Shown here: piece by piece, positions 1 to 10,998 of the stretch | Layout: each line of letters starts with the position of its first letter | Position numbering within the stretch: the stretch's first letter is position 1 | Source: Solen grandis | Lineage: Eukaryota; Mollusca; Bivalvia; Adapedonta; Solenidae | Length of the DNA stretch: 64,000 nucleotides | Direction: 5' to 3' | NCBI GenBank assembly: GCA_021229015.1 | Contig: CM037792.1 | Location: 40,950,543-41,014,542, forward strand | Made by a program: the position numbers and the translations under genes | The notes under the pieces: generated by a model | Database searches by the model: none | Told to the model about the DNA's origin: nothing | The model's input: only the letters and a program-made list of their open reading frames with translations

Positions 1-746
1 CCATTTTATAAGGCAAAAGCACTGCTAAAGAAATAAACTGTCTTTTAAAAATTTGTTTTCACTTAGAGTAGAGTGGGATTTTGCTCTAACTTCGATAGTT
101 GACAAATTATAGTTGCATGTGTGTGCTTGTTACACTTTGTCGTTGATATGCCACATTAAGTTCAATATTAACGTGTAAGTCCATTGCTGCTAACAAAATA
201 AAAATAAAAGCTTAAAAGTCCGAACAGGATAGGGGTATTTTCGTATATGCTTATGGGTATGATTTATATTATGTTTTAGGGCATTTTGATTTTTTGTTAA
301 AATTAAATGATCGGCTAACTAAGTTATAAAAATACGTTCAGTCAAGCATGTAACACAGTGTAAACTGGAATAACGAACGACATGGCAGACATTAACATGA
401 CATACAAAGCCATTAAGTTCATTTTGATTAAATGTACCAATCCGAAGAGGTTAAGTTTTATAACTTCTAAGACAATGAGGTAGCACAGTTTCGACTTAAT
501 CATGAAATGCAGGTCACATTTATACATCTCGTAAATTCCTGATTACACTTGCGGAGCACAATTTAATACGATTTAATCATGTATTACATGATGTTCGAAT
601 GTGTACATATATTTAATGTCAATTCCTGATTACATTGAGTTCAGCTAGCATGAGGCTGATAAAAAAAGGAAGAGAACAAAAATAAAACTAAGTCATCTCC
701 AAATATCAATCAACATATCTGATAACAATATACTGCAAGATCAAAA
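1..746. other. AT-rich sequence, no gene recognised
   Basis: No reading frame here resembles a protein I recognise, and there is no clear repeat boundary. Short frames in the interval look random for AT-rich sequence. Confidence 0.6.
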
Positions 747-2891
747 GAAACTAGAACCGCAAGCGGTATCTTGGTTTTCGCTTTTAACCTAATCAACTTT
801 ATTTCAACTCAGCCACAATTTTCAATATGAAACAGAACGCAAAGGTTTTTTTAAGACCTACTCTCATTTGCACAGTTTTTTTTTTTTTTTTTTTTTTTTG
901 GAATGTTTGAACATTCAAATCCTCTAACGCAAATATTTCCCATACCCTATATTTGAAATCATCACATTCTGTGGTACAAGGAACAAAATGCTGAAAACCG
1001 CATTTCAATTAGACTTTAACGTTTTGAGTTATAGGCAAAAGCAAAGCGCCCTCTAGCGGCAAAATGAGAAAAAAAATGATAAAAATTTTACAATTAGGTA
1101 CCTAGAAATTCAGCAAATAGTTCAAACAAGTATATAAGTCGCACTAATCGAACATTCTTTTTCTTTTATATCACAATTTTAAGCATAAAAACTGAATAAC
1201 AATTATTCCAAAAAAGGATCAAACTTTGGATTGTCGTAAAATGAAAAGATCAAGTCCGATCTTCAAAAACTAAACATTATACGGAAGAACTATTTAGAAC
1301 TAAAACTTTTGTTCATATACATTCAATGAAATATTTTTAGATTTGGAGCACTTTGGGCCGAATAAAAACACAATTATCGTAATATAACCTTGACCTTTTC
1401 AATGTTTATTTTAACTTTTTAATTGTGAGGCCCTTTCAAACATAACAATACATAACTTGTGAAAATTTCATGAAGAATGAACAGAAAATAAAGTCAGGGG
1501 CGACAAAAAAACATGTTTTTGAAATTTTAATTTTTCCTAAAATTTAGTGAAGTTTGACCTTTTCTAGAGGACAAACCACGCATTTCTTAAATTCGCCACC
1601 CCAAATATTTTGTGCGTATATGTCTTGCAAATCATTTGCAGCAAACAGAATTCTTCTATCTGATTTCTAACAAAAATGGATAGGTTTTTCGTAGACCTAC
1701 CCTCATCTGCACAGTTTTTTTACGAGATTCGAACTTTCAACCTTCCGTTACTAGCTCAAAAGTTTCAGCCACTCATACCTAGAAACTATCATATTTTAAT
1801 AGGCTATCAACAAGGAACATAATTCAATTAACCGCATTTGGATCAGGCTTCAACTTTTTGAGTTATAAGCCAAAGAATGATTTCAAGATAAGCGCCCCCT
1901 AGCGGCAAAATGAGAAAGAAAATTGATTAAAATTTTACTGGTTGGTACCTAGCAAAGCAGCAAATAGTTCAATCAAGTATACTAGTCGCACAAGTCAAAC
2001 TTTTTTATTCTTATGTATCAGAATTTGAAGCATAAAACCTGATTTACAATTATTCCAAAAAGGATCAAACTTTGGACTGCCGTATAATGACCAAATCAAG
2101 TCCTATCTTCAAAACTAAATATCACTGGAAAGAGCTCTTTAAAAACTAAAGACTTTTCTTCATATACTCTCAATGAAATATTTTTAGATTCGGAGCTATT
2201 TGTGGCCGAATAAAAACACTATTATCGTAATATGACCTTGACCTTTTCAATGTTTTTTTAATTCTTTTATTGTGGGGCCCTTTCAAACATAAACAATACA
2301 AAAAAATTTCATGCAGAATGAACAGAAAATAAAGTCAGGAGCGACAAAAACATGTTTTGAAATTTTAATTTTTCCTAAAATTTAGTGAAGTTTGACCTTT
2401 TCTAGAGGACAAACCACGCATTTCCTAAATTCGCCACCCCATATATTTTGTGCGTATATGTCTTGCAAATCGTATGCAGCAAACAGAATTCTTCTATCTG
2501 ATCTCTAACAAAAGTGGGAAGGTTTTTCGTAGACCTACCCTCATTATTTCACTTTTTTCCAAGGTTCGAACATTCAACCTCTCCTAGACAATTTTTTCCG
2601 TACTCGATGATGAGATTTCCATCATATTTGATTGGGCTGTCAACAAGGAACATTATGTAAAAAACCGCATCTAAATCAGGTTTCAAATTTTTGAGTTATT
2701 AGCAAAACAGTGATTACATGCATTGCGCCCCTAGTGGCTTAATCAGAAATAAATGTGAAACGTTTGACCATTTAGGCACATGTTCAGATAAAGATGACTT
2801 CATGCCCAAAATTTCATAGCTGTAGCTTTTTTCATCTGGCCGCTAGGCTGGACACAAAAGTGGGTGGAATTGGAAAAATAATAAAATAAAA
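747..2891 (-). repeat. Interspersed repeat family A, copy 1
   Basis: Read on the minus strand this copy ends in a hairpin followed by CTAG (plus-strand CTAG at 751-754, then a 'GAACCGC AAGCGGTATC' palindrome). Inside it is an internally repeated body: 'GTAGACCTACCCTCAT', then a 'TTCGAACATTCAACC'-like box, 'AACCGCATTTGAATC', 'GAGTTATAAGC', the box 'GCGCCCCCTAGCGG' (1,045-1,058 with one mismatch; 1,892-1,905 exact), then 'GATCAAACTTTGGACTGC' and 'ATGACCTTGACCTTT'. The body is present about two and a half times. It has no coding capacity. The hairpin plus CTAG end suggests a non-autonomous Helitron/Helentron-like element; that class is an inference. Confidence 0.7.
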
Positions 2892-3358
2892 CTAGAATCG
2901 CAATTAGAATTGCGATATCATCGGTTTTCGCAATTCAATCTCATTCTTTTCAAACATTTCAATTCACGAATTGTATTACAAAAGCAAATAAATTTCTATG
3001 CGTGTGTTGATACTTAAGAGTACAAAATTGCTGCTTTTATGTAAAAAGGTGCATAATCTGTGATTTATTCAAAGATATAAGCTTTAATCGGCTTTCGGTA
3101 CAAAATTTGTTACAAAGTTTGAAGATGATTGCAAAGAAATGTTTTTCATATACCCACACAAGTCTGCAAAGTCTATGCAAGGTTCGAACATTCAACCTTC
3201 TATAGCCAGTAGAAAAAATCAGGTTTTTGGTCCTTAGATTTATCAAATTTATCAGGCTTTCAACAAGAATATCAACTTTCTTAGTTATAACAACAAGTGT
3301 GGTCAGAAGACAACATAGCTTGCCGTAACAGCACTTTTTGTCTAAGATTTAAGTTTTG

Positions 3359-3391
<33 letters not shown>

Positions 3392-5377
3392 AGCCAAAAG
3401 TCATAGTTCCAAATGATAGATCTTGAATTGGGCTGTCTACATGTAAAATATCTAAGCTCTATCTCTTAGAATATAAAAGATATAAGCCAGGTTAAAGGTT
3501 TGTTCACGGACGACAACGACGAAATGACGCCGGGGATTTGACATTAGCTCTCCAGACTTTCTTCCCAGATATCAAGCAAAGTGCCCCTTAGCGGAATATG
3601 ATAAACAAAATTTATTTACATATTGCAATTTAGGTCTTAGAAATGCAGTAAATTAAGATGGCTGATATCTGCCATTTCTTATTTTCGTGTACTACCCTTA
3701 AAAGGTGAAAGGGGAAATAACGCAATCATGTGTCTTTATGTCTTGGCCAGAAAAGGCGAAAGAAAGAAAACGTGCCTATTGTTGTTATTTCGATTTGGAC
3801 AAAGACACGAAATCACGAAATATGCCACCTGAAATAAACTTTTGAGGTAACATACTAATTTAAGATTTTTTGATAAAGGATCAAACTTTTGACTGCGGTA
3901 ATTTGATCTAATGAAGTCCGATCTTCAAAAACTAAACACCAATGGAAAGATCTCTTCACAAACTAAAGCTTTTGTTCATATACTTTCTATAAAACATTTT
4001 TTAGATTTGAAGCATTTTGTGCCGAGAAAAATAACAATAAGCGGTATTATGACCTTGACCGTTGCATATATTCATCGTTATTTACTATGAGTTTATTTAT
4101 ATTATTTAAATGCATAAACAGTGAAAAAATGATAAGAATGAACAAAAAAAAGTCAGTGCTGCAAAAAAGAGGAAACATTGGGAAATTTACAATTGTTTGA
4201 TAAAGGATTAAACTTTGGACTGTGGTAATTTGATCAAATGAAGTCCGATCTTCAAAAACTAAACACCAATGGAAATATCTCTTCACAAACTAAAACTTTT
4301 GTTCATATCCTTTTTTTTAAAATATTTTTAGATATGGAGCTATTTTGTTCCAATAAAAATAAAAATAATTGGATATGACCTTGACCTTTGCATATTATGC
4401 TTGATTTTTTTCTAAGATTTTATTTCTTTTATAAAAATGCATAAACAGTGAAAATATGATGAAGATTGAATAAAAAATAAAGTCAGGAGCAGAAAAAAAA
4501 AGAGGAAACATGTTGATATACAATTGTTTGATAAGAGGATCAAACTTTGGACTGTAGTCATTTTGATCAAATGAAGTCTGATTTAAAAAAGTAAACACCA
4601 ATGGAAAGATCTCTTCACAGTCTAAAAACTTTTGTTCATATACTTTCTATAAAATATTTTTAGATTTGGAGCTATTTTATGCCGATAAAAAATAATAATA
4701 ATTGGTATATGACCTTGACCTTTGCATATTATGGGTGATTTTTTTCTATGATTTTATTTGTTTTATAAAAATGCATTAACAGTGAAAAAATGATGAAGAT
4801 TGAACAAAAGATAAAGTCAGGAGCTGCAAATAACCTTAAAAGTCATGCTTTTAAAATGTTGATTTTTCGAAAAAATTGGTTATGTTTGACCGGTACTGTG
4901 GACAAACCATGCATTTCAAAATCGCCACACCATATATTTTGTGCGTATATGTCTTGCGAATCATATACAACAAACTAAATTCTCCTATCTCATCTTGAAA
5001 AAAATGGGTCTTTTTTCGTAGACCTACCTTTATTTCATCCTTTTTTCGAGATTCGAACATTCAACCTCCTGTAGCACGAAATTTTTATATACGCAAATAA
5101 TTGAAACGTATCATATTTTATTAAGTTTCTAACAAGGAACACAATGCAAAAAAACCGCGTTTGAATCGGACCTCAAATAACAGAGATATTAGCACTTAGT
5201 TACTTTTACAAAAACGCCCCCTAGCGGCAAAAACTAAGACAAAAAATGAAAATTTTCTCAACGTTAGGATCAAATAACAGATCAATGGACAAAACTGGTA
5301 AAAAAATCAGAAATGTGACTTTTTTCTATCATGGTGATATGCCGTTCACAAAAAAAGGTTAGAAAAATAATAATAAA
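2892..5377 (-). repeat. Interspersed repeat family A, copy 2
   Basis: It begins with plus-strand CTAG at 2,892-2,895 and the perfect-armed hairpin ATCGCAAT/ATTGCGAT (minus strand), head to tail with copy 1. Three units carrying 'AAACTTTGGACTG' and 'ATGACCTTGACC' lie at about 3,880-4,060, 4,195-4,390 and 4,545-4,720. The 'CGCCCCCTAGCGG' box is at about 5,214-5,226. At 3,660-3,840 it includes a 'cgaaa...aggcgaaa' segment shared with repeat family C. No coding capacity is seen. Confidence 0.7.
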
Positions 5378-5569
5378 CTAGAATCGCAATCAGAATTGCG
5401 ATATCATCGGTTTTTCGCAATTCAATCACATTTTAAAACAAAAGAAATTGAAATGTATCATATTTGATTAGGATTATGACAAGCAACACAACGCAAAAAA
5501 CCGTAATTGAATCAGACCTCAAATAACAGAGTTATTAGCCTCTAGTGACTTTTACAAAACGCCCCCTAG

Positions 5570-7165
5570 GGATAATTATATCAAAGGGGAATAACACAAA
5601 ATGTGCACAAGGTAGACATATGGTCCTTGCGCACTGCACTCCGCGTCATTGAAGGAACATACAAATGAAGTTTCAAGTCATTCAAACTTATGGTGACAAA
5701 GTTATGCTTCGGACAAGAAATTCTATCAAAGGGAAATAACTAAAAAAGTGCACAAGGTAGAGTTATGGTTCTTACGCACTGCACACCGCGTCACTGCAAG
5801 GAACATACATATGAAGTTTCAAGTCATTCAAACTTATGGTGACAAAGTTATGCTTTGGACAAGAAATTCTATCAAAGGGAAATAACTCAAAAAGTGCACA
5901 AGTAGAGTTAAGGTTCTTACGCACTGCACATCGCGTCATTAAAGGAACATACATATGAAGTTTCAAGTCATTCAAATTTATTGTGACAAAGTTATGCTCC
6001 GGACAAGAAATTCTATCAAAGGGGAATAACTCAAAAAGTGCACATGGTAGAGTTATGGTTCTTACGCACTGCACATCGCGTCATTAAAGGAACATACATG
6101 TGAAGTTTCAAGTCATTCAAATTTATTGTGACAAAGTTATGCTCCGGACAAGAAATTCTATCAAAGGGGAATAACTAAAAAACTGCACAAGGTAGAGTTA
6201 TAGTTCTTACGCACTGCACTCCGCGTCATTGAAAGGAACATACATGTGAAGTTTCAAGTCATTCAAATTAATTGTGACAAAGTTACCCTCCGGACAAGAA
6301 ATTCTATCAAAGGGGAATAACTCAAAAAGTGCACAAGGTACAGTTATGATTCTTGCGCACTGCACTCCTTGTCATTGCAAGGAACATACATATGAAGTTT
6401 CAAGTCATTCAAACTTATGGTGACAAAGTTATGCTCCGGACAAAAAATACTATCAAAGGGGAATAACACAAAAAGTGCACAAGGAAGAGTTATGGTTCAT
6501 GCGCACACACCGCGCACTGCAAGGAACATACATATGAAGTTTCAAGTCATTCAAACTTATGGTGACAAAGTTATGCTTTGGACAAGAAATTCTATCAAAG
6601 GGAAATAACTCAAAAAGTGCACAAGGTACAGTTATGGTTCTTACGCACTGCACATCGCGTCATTAAAGGAACATACATATGAAGTTTCAAGTCATTCAAA
6701 TTTATTGTGACAAAGTTATGCTCCGGACAAGAAATTCTATCAAAGGGGAATAACTCAAAAAGTGCAGACGGTAGAGTTATGGTTCTTGCGCACTGCACTC
6801 CGTATCATTGCAAGGAACATACATATGAAGTTTCAAGTCATTCAAAACTTATGGTGACAAAGTTATGCTCCGGACAAGAAATTCTATCAAAGGGGAATAA
6901 CACAAAAAGTGCACAAGGTAGAGTTATGGTTCTTGTGCACTGCACTTGGCGTCATTGCAATGAACATACATATGAAGTTTCAAGTCATTCAAACTTATTG
7001 TGACAAAGTTATGCTCGGACAAGAAATTCTATCAAGGGGAATAACTCAAAAAGTGCACAAGGTAGAGTTATGGTTCTTGCGCACTGCACTCCATGTCATT
7101 GAAAGGAACATACATATGAAGTTTCAAGTCATTCAAACTTTGGTGACAAAGTTATGCCGGACAAG
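5570..7165. repeat. Tandem satellite, about 145-bp monomer, about 11 copies
   Basis: The phrase 'GTGACAAAGTTATG' recurs at 5,693, 5,839, 5,983, 6,128, 6,274, 6,420, 6,562, 6,707, 6,854, 7,000 and 7,143, a spacing of 142-147 bp. Each monomer also carries 'TTCTATCAAAGGGGAATAAC', 'AAAGTGCACAAGGTAGAG' and 'GCGCACTGCAC'. The array ends in a GC-rich segment 'GGACGCCGCCCGCCGCCG' near 7,172. Open frames inside are by-products of the periodicity. A tandem core inside an interspersed element resembles the organisation of bivalve 'pearl' elements, which is an inference. Confidence 0.95.
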
Positions 7166-7259
7166 CAGAAGGGGACGCCGCCCGCCGCCGAACAAAGTAA
7201 CCCCTATTACTATAGTCAGGCTACACAAAAATGATATTATGCAAAATCTCCAATAGCAG

Positions 7260-8620
7260 CAAAACGATAAACAAATTTATTTACATATTACATTTTAGTT
7301 TTTAGAAATGCAGTAAATTAGGATTTCTGCAGTTTGTGTGTTTTGTCTTCACTCTGAAAGGCGAAAGGTGAAATTACGAAACATGCCATATTGTCGTTGT
7401 GAAGAAATGAAATATGCCAGGCAAAATAACAAATTTTAAGGCGAATGAAAAAAGTATCGTCTTTGAATGTTCTTTTGTTAGCAGTACGAAAACCTTTTAT
7501 GTCAGAACCATTTATCTGTCTTATATTGTATCTTGACCCTAATAGGCGAAAGAATGAAAAGATGCCATATTGTCATTATTTCCCTTTTGCTTTTTGGGTC
7601 AAAGACACAACATATGCCTGGCAAAATAACAAAATTTTAATAGGTGAAGGAAAGAAAAGTTTCATCTTTGAATGTTTCATGTCCTGGGTTATAAACATCA
7701 GACACCACGATATAGCAGATTTCCTGTTGTAGTTTTTTCGACTAACAAAAAAGTTGAAGGAACAAAATGACAAACACTTCTGGTTTTGCCATCCGTGGTT
7801 ATACTGAATCACTGAAGAATATGTGACATTTTAAAGGGCTAGAGTAAATAATTATATGAAAATGTAATACTGAAAAAATTAGTATGGAAAGTTCAATTTA
7901 TATATGATATAAGCAAGTTCTTATGTAAGACATGCTGGAAACTGTGACTATATGCACAAAGCAGGAAACTGGTGACCCTATATAGGATGATAATCTGGAG
8001 GGAGAGAAACTCAAAGCATTCAAAGACGAAACATTTTGTCCTTTCGCCTTTAAAAAATGTATATTTCGCTTGACATGTTTCGTGTTGTCGTGTCCTTGCC
8101 CCGAAAGGCAAAATAAAGATTGTGGCATTTTTCGTTATTTCGCCTTTCGGGCGAAATGGCAGAAATCAGCCACCCACAGTCCCCTGATATATATACAAAT
8201 AGAAACCGGAGGGCGAAACCATAGTGCTATCTTATTATTTCGACTTTTCCTTTTGATGCGCAAAAACACGACAACACGAAATCTGCTACAGTGTCGTGTC
8301 TTCTCCTTTCAGGTTTAGGGTGCGAACACAAGAACACGACAACTAAAGGGCGCCAAAATGAAATGGTTTCTACCTGCAAACATTAAACATTCAAAGAGGA
8401 AAGTTTTTATTCAATTGGGTACTTTTTTTTGCTTTGCCTGTTAAAATTTCATTATTTCGCCTGGAATATTTTGTGTTTTCGTGTTTTTGCACCGAAAGGC
8501 AAAAGGTAAAATAACGACATTAGGGCATGTTTTTGTTATTTCGCCTTTTGCCTTTCGGAATGAAGACACGAACACACGAAATGTCTAAAATAATCCACCA
8601 TTGAAGAAAGTTCAGTCAAG
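7260..8620. repeat. Palindrome-rich repeat (family C)
   Basis: Numerous variants of 'CGAAAGGCGAAA', its complement 'TTTCGCCTTTCG' and 'CACGACAACACGAAAT' occur on both strands, for example around 7,355-7,440, 8,040-8,160 and 8,440-8,580. 'TTTCGCCTTTCGGGCGAAAT' near 8,137 is close to self-complementary. No coding function is visible and I do not know the family name. Confidence 0.6.
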
Positions 8621-8858
8621 TATCAAGAAGCACAAGTCGAATACTTTTCTTTATACATCACAATTTGAAGCAAAAGAAAAATGTAACCAAAAAAATTAAA
8701 TTTTTACCAATATTACATCACCAAATCATGTTTTTTTGATTTGGTGCAATTTGGTGCCCAATAAGAATACAATATTATAAACTTACTTCATATCCGTATC
8801 CTATCCTAGATCATGTGTATATAAGGATGTGTGTTACTGGTTGGTCAAATCACCTATA

Positions 8859-8940
8859 AGTAGTAGAGGTATTGAGCTTGTTTGGCTCACCCCCCCCCCC
8901 CCCCTCTCTCGCCAAACAAGCTCAATACCTCTATACTACT
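8859..8940. repeat. Left terminal hairpin of the Polinton
   Basis: Arms 'GAGGTATTGAGCTTGTTTGG' (8,866-8,885) and its complement (8,912-8,931), extended by AGTAGT and ACTACT, surround a C-tract and CTCTCTC. The near-perfect foldback lies at the outermost edge of the element, and the right end has the same architecture. Confidence 0.85.
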
Positions 8941-9547
8941 CTCTCTTTTTAAAAAAAATAAAAAAATCACACTAATGTAAAATTTAAAAAAAAACCATAT
9001 GTAAACTTTTTAAAAAAAAAACAACAATGAAAAAAATAAAAATTTTATGCTTGTGTTTAAATGTTTTTTCCTGAACCCCTTTTTACATTTTTTAGTAATA
9101 TAAAAATCCTCACTCAGAATATGGAGGAGGGTTTTCTAACGTATTATAAAAATTCAATATTATACAGTTTTATATTTTTGGATATTATCTCCATTGCTTC
9201 TTGTCTTCCCTGTTCTATCAATTTTTGCTTTTCTTCTTTTGAATAGTTTTTTTGGAACCGCAGAGTTTTTTGTTAATTGTTTAAGCTCATTATATTTTTC
9301 TAATTCATTAATATAAGTTTAAATTCTTGTTCAGATATCTCTCCATCTGTTAAAGCTTTAGAGATTAAATTTTTTATACTATTTAATTTACTGTTAGCAT
9401 AGTTTTAATTTTCATGTTTTTTAATTTTATTCATAAATTTAAGCCTAACAATTTTTTATAGAGGCTCCAACTCCTCCGCATACAAGAGCGGCAATTTCTA
9501 ACGGAAATAGAATAGGAACAATTAACCAATAGTTCCTATAATTATAC
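8941..9547. repeat. Left terminal inverted repeat of the Polinton
   Basis: Two blocks match the right end in reverse complement. The outer one is AATCACACTAATGTAAAAT at 8,966-8,984. The inner one is 9,483-9,547 (holding 'TTTCTAACGGAAATAGAATA' and 'CAATAGTTCCTATAATT'). In the left copy they are about 500 bp apart; in the right copy they are adjacent, so the right repeat has lost the intervening part or the left one gained it. Confidence 0.75.
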
Positions 9548-9754
9548 TAGCAGACATAAAAGCTGTGTCTACTCCATCTGTTATATTTATTCCTCTTTTA
9601 TATTTTTATATAATGCTTTACGAGTATCTCTCTCATTAATTAATGTTTTCTCTATCTCTGAGATTTTTTGCAATCTTAATTTTGACTTGGTTCACGAAGT
9701 TCGCAGATTCACTATTTAAATCGGGGTATAAATTTGGGCCGTTGGTTGCTTCAT
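9144..9754 (-). pseudogene. Polinton small membrane protein, frameshifted
   Basis: About 200 codons, broken by several shifts. The N-terminal part includes NGPNLYPDLNSESANFVNQV. The middle (about 9,470-9,590) has two hydrophobic stretches, GVDTAFMSASII and LIVPILFPLEIAALVCGGVG. The C-terminal part is helical and charged, with KLNSIKNLISKALTDGEISE and EEKQKLIEQGRQEA. This combination recurs in uncharacterised proteins of animal Polintons as I remember them; its role is unknown, possibly virion membrane or minor capsid. The start is chosen at ATG 9,754, just after the preceding gene's stop; the stop is 9,144-9,146. The hydrophobic segment lies in the inner part of the left TIR, so a fragment is duplicated at the right end. 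Confidence 0.6.
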
Positions 9755-9765
9755 TTTTATATATA

Positions 9766-10258
9766 TTATTTGAATTCAAACAATAACGAGGCAACAGTAT
9801 TAACTGCAGTTCCATTAGCTCCAGGCTAACAAATTAATAACACTTCCAGCCTCTACTAAAAATGGGTGTTCAAAATTATCATGTTTGCTTGAGTTGTATG
9901 CAAAGTAATCTCACACTCTTTCAAAAGCACCCATCCACCAACACACCAACTCGCACTTCACCACTTGTCCTTTTACTCGACAGGCCAAATACCAGTAATA
10001 TAACCACTCCTCATCACAACATACCCAACGTCATCTTGTCTGCCACCATTTCAAATGAAATCACCTCACCTTTAGATAAAGAACCTCTTGTTTCAGCACT
10101 TATTGTAATGTTTTTTAAGTGTTCCTCTAGTTTTATGCCGCCTGTTCAAATCTCTTTAAAACGTTTCGTAATTCACTGTTTAAATTTGAAGCCAAATTAA
10201 AATATGAAGCCAACTTACTCTCATCTGTTATATACTTTTTAACCCCAAATATACTCAT
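9766..10258 (-). pseudogene. Polinton protein, helical start and beta-like end; frameshifted
   Basis: It starts MSIFGVKKYITDESKLASYF at ATG 10,258, 14 bp after the penton-like gene's stop. It continues through a helical stretch (NSELRNVLKRFEQAA) and TRGSLSKGEVISFEMVADKM, then short hydrophobic strands (RSGYITGIW, CEITLHT). It ends near HPFLVEAGSVINLL and ANGTAVNTVASLLFEFK, with stop at 9,766-9,768. At least three frameshifts occur in about 164 codons. The helix-then-strand layout and the position beside the penton gene would suit a vertex or fibre-like protein. That is inference only; I recognise it as a recurrent Polinton protein of unknown role. Confidence 0.6.
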
Positions 10259-10272
10259 TTTTAAAAGGATAA

Positions 10273-10982
10273 TTATATAATTTCTAAAATACAACTCATT
10301 GGCAATCCATGATTATCTATTTTTTTCCCATTCATCACGAACACTTATTTTAATTCTGAAATATCACCATGTGTTAATTTTTTATACTCTGGATTACTAA
10401 AGTTTGTATTAATAATATCTCCAAATGCTTATTTTCAATTGGAACAACCCCCTAAGATATTACTAGGTGCTCCATTAAAAAATTGTAAGCACTATTTATT
10501 TGTTCAAGGTGAAACATATAATTGTTTATAAGGAGCTAAATCTATTGGTTGAAATCCATAGCATGGGGATTTAAGAAGAATTGTATTTTTCAAATAAAGT
10601 GCTATCTTTAAATCCTAACATTTTTCTTAATTTCTTTGGTTATTATTAATCCATAGGTTATCTCGCTATCCGATTCAATTTTTGGGTATTGATTGTGCTT
10701 TGTAAACAAGCAAGCCATTTTTTTCATCAACAGTTAATGTTATTCTGTTGTCAAAATCTTTAAATACATCAACTATTTGTTGAAAATTATAAAAACCATC
10801 TGAAATTATTTTTTTTGGGTGGTGGGGAGAGGTGTGATTTAGTATCAAGCCATTGTCCAATTAATTATACCAACCTATAGTTAAGTAAAACTCTTCAATC
10901 CAATTTTCTTATCACCACATTTATTATCTATATATTGTTGCAGGTTTACAGGTTTATCAATATTAGAAATTATTTGGTACAT
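10273..10982 (-). pseudogene. Probable minor capsid (penton-type) protein, frameshifted
   Basis: It begins MYQIISNIDKPVNLQQYIDN at ATG 10,982, then GLKSF, ISDGFYNFQQIVDVFKDF, NRITLTVDEKNGLLVYKA, GLIITKEIKKMLGF, and PIDLAPYKQLYVSP. The end is IDNHGLPMSCILEII with stop at 10,273-10,275. Length is about 236 codons. The late pattern, 'charged strand, D-x-x-G, I-D-x-x-G-x-P, short strand, stop', is typical of penton-like minor capsid proteins of Polinton-type elements. I assign that role from family resemblance, not from a solved motif. At least four shifts or stops interrupt it. It is divergent from the gene at 10,999, with 16 bp between the start codons. Confidence 0.65.
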
Positions 10983-10998
10983 TTTTTAATATAAAAAA
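10983..10998. promoter_or_regulatory. 16-bp divergent start-codon spacer
   Basis: Between the divergent starts at 10,982 (minus) and 10,999 (plus) there is only 'TTTTTTAATATAAAAA'. Any two-way promoter must overlap coding sequence or be this A/T-only core. It is reported as a candidate from position and composition alone. Confidence 0.35.

Larger units (their letters stand above)
5378..8858 (-). repeat. Repeat family A, copy 3, holding satellite and family C sequence
   Basis: The hairpin/CTAG end (5,378-5,381) matches copy 2. After about 190 bp the body breaks inside the 'CGCCCCCTAG' box, where a 145-bp satellite array begins. Beyond the array (from about 7,165) family A-like sequence resumes ('GATAAACAAATTTATTTACA', also seen near 3,600) and passes into palindrome-rich family C sequence. 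A family A fragment ('CAAGTATCAAGAAGCACAAGTCGAA') lies near 8,610. The Polinton begins immediately after 8,858. Confidence 0.5.

Noticed and set aside
5772..6074. Open frames of about 60-115 codons on both strands of 5.6-7.2 kb
   Set aside because: They repeat with the 145-bp satellite period; the peptides are translations of a tandem repeat, not genes.
9862..10200. Plus-strand 112-codon frame inside the Polinton
   Set aside because: The minus strand here encodes the legible MSIFGVKKYIT... protein; the plus frame is its shadow.
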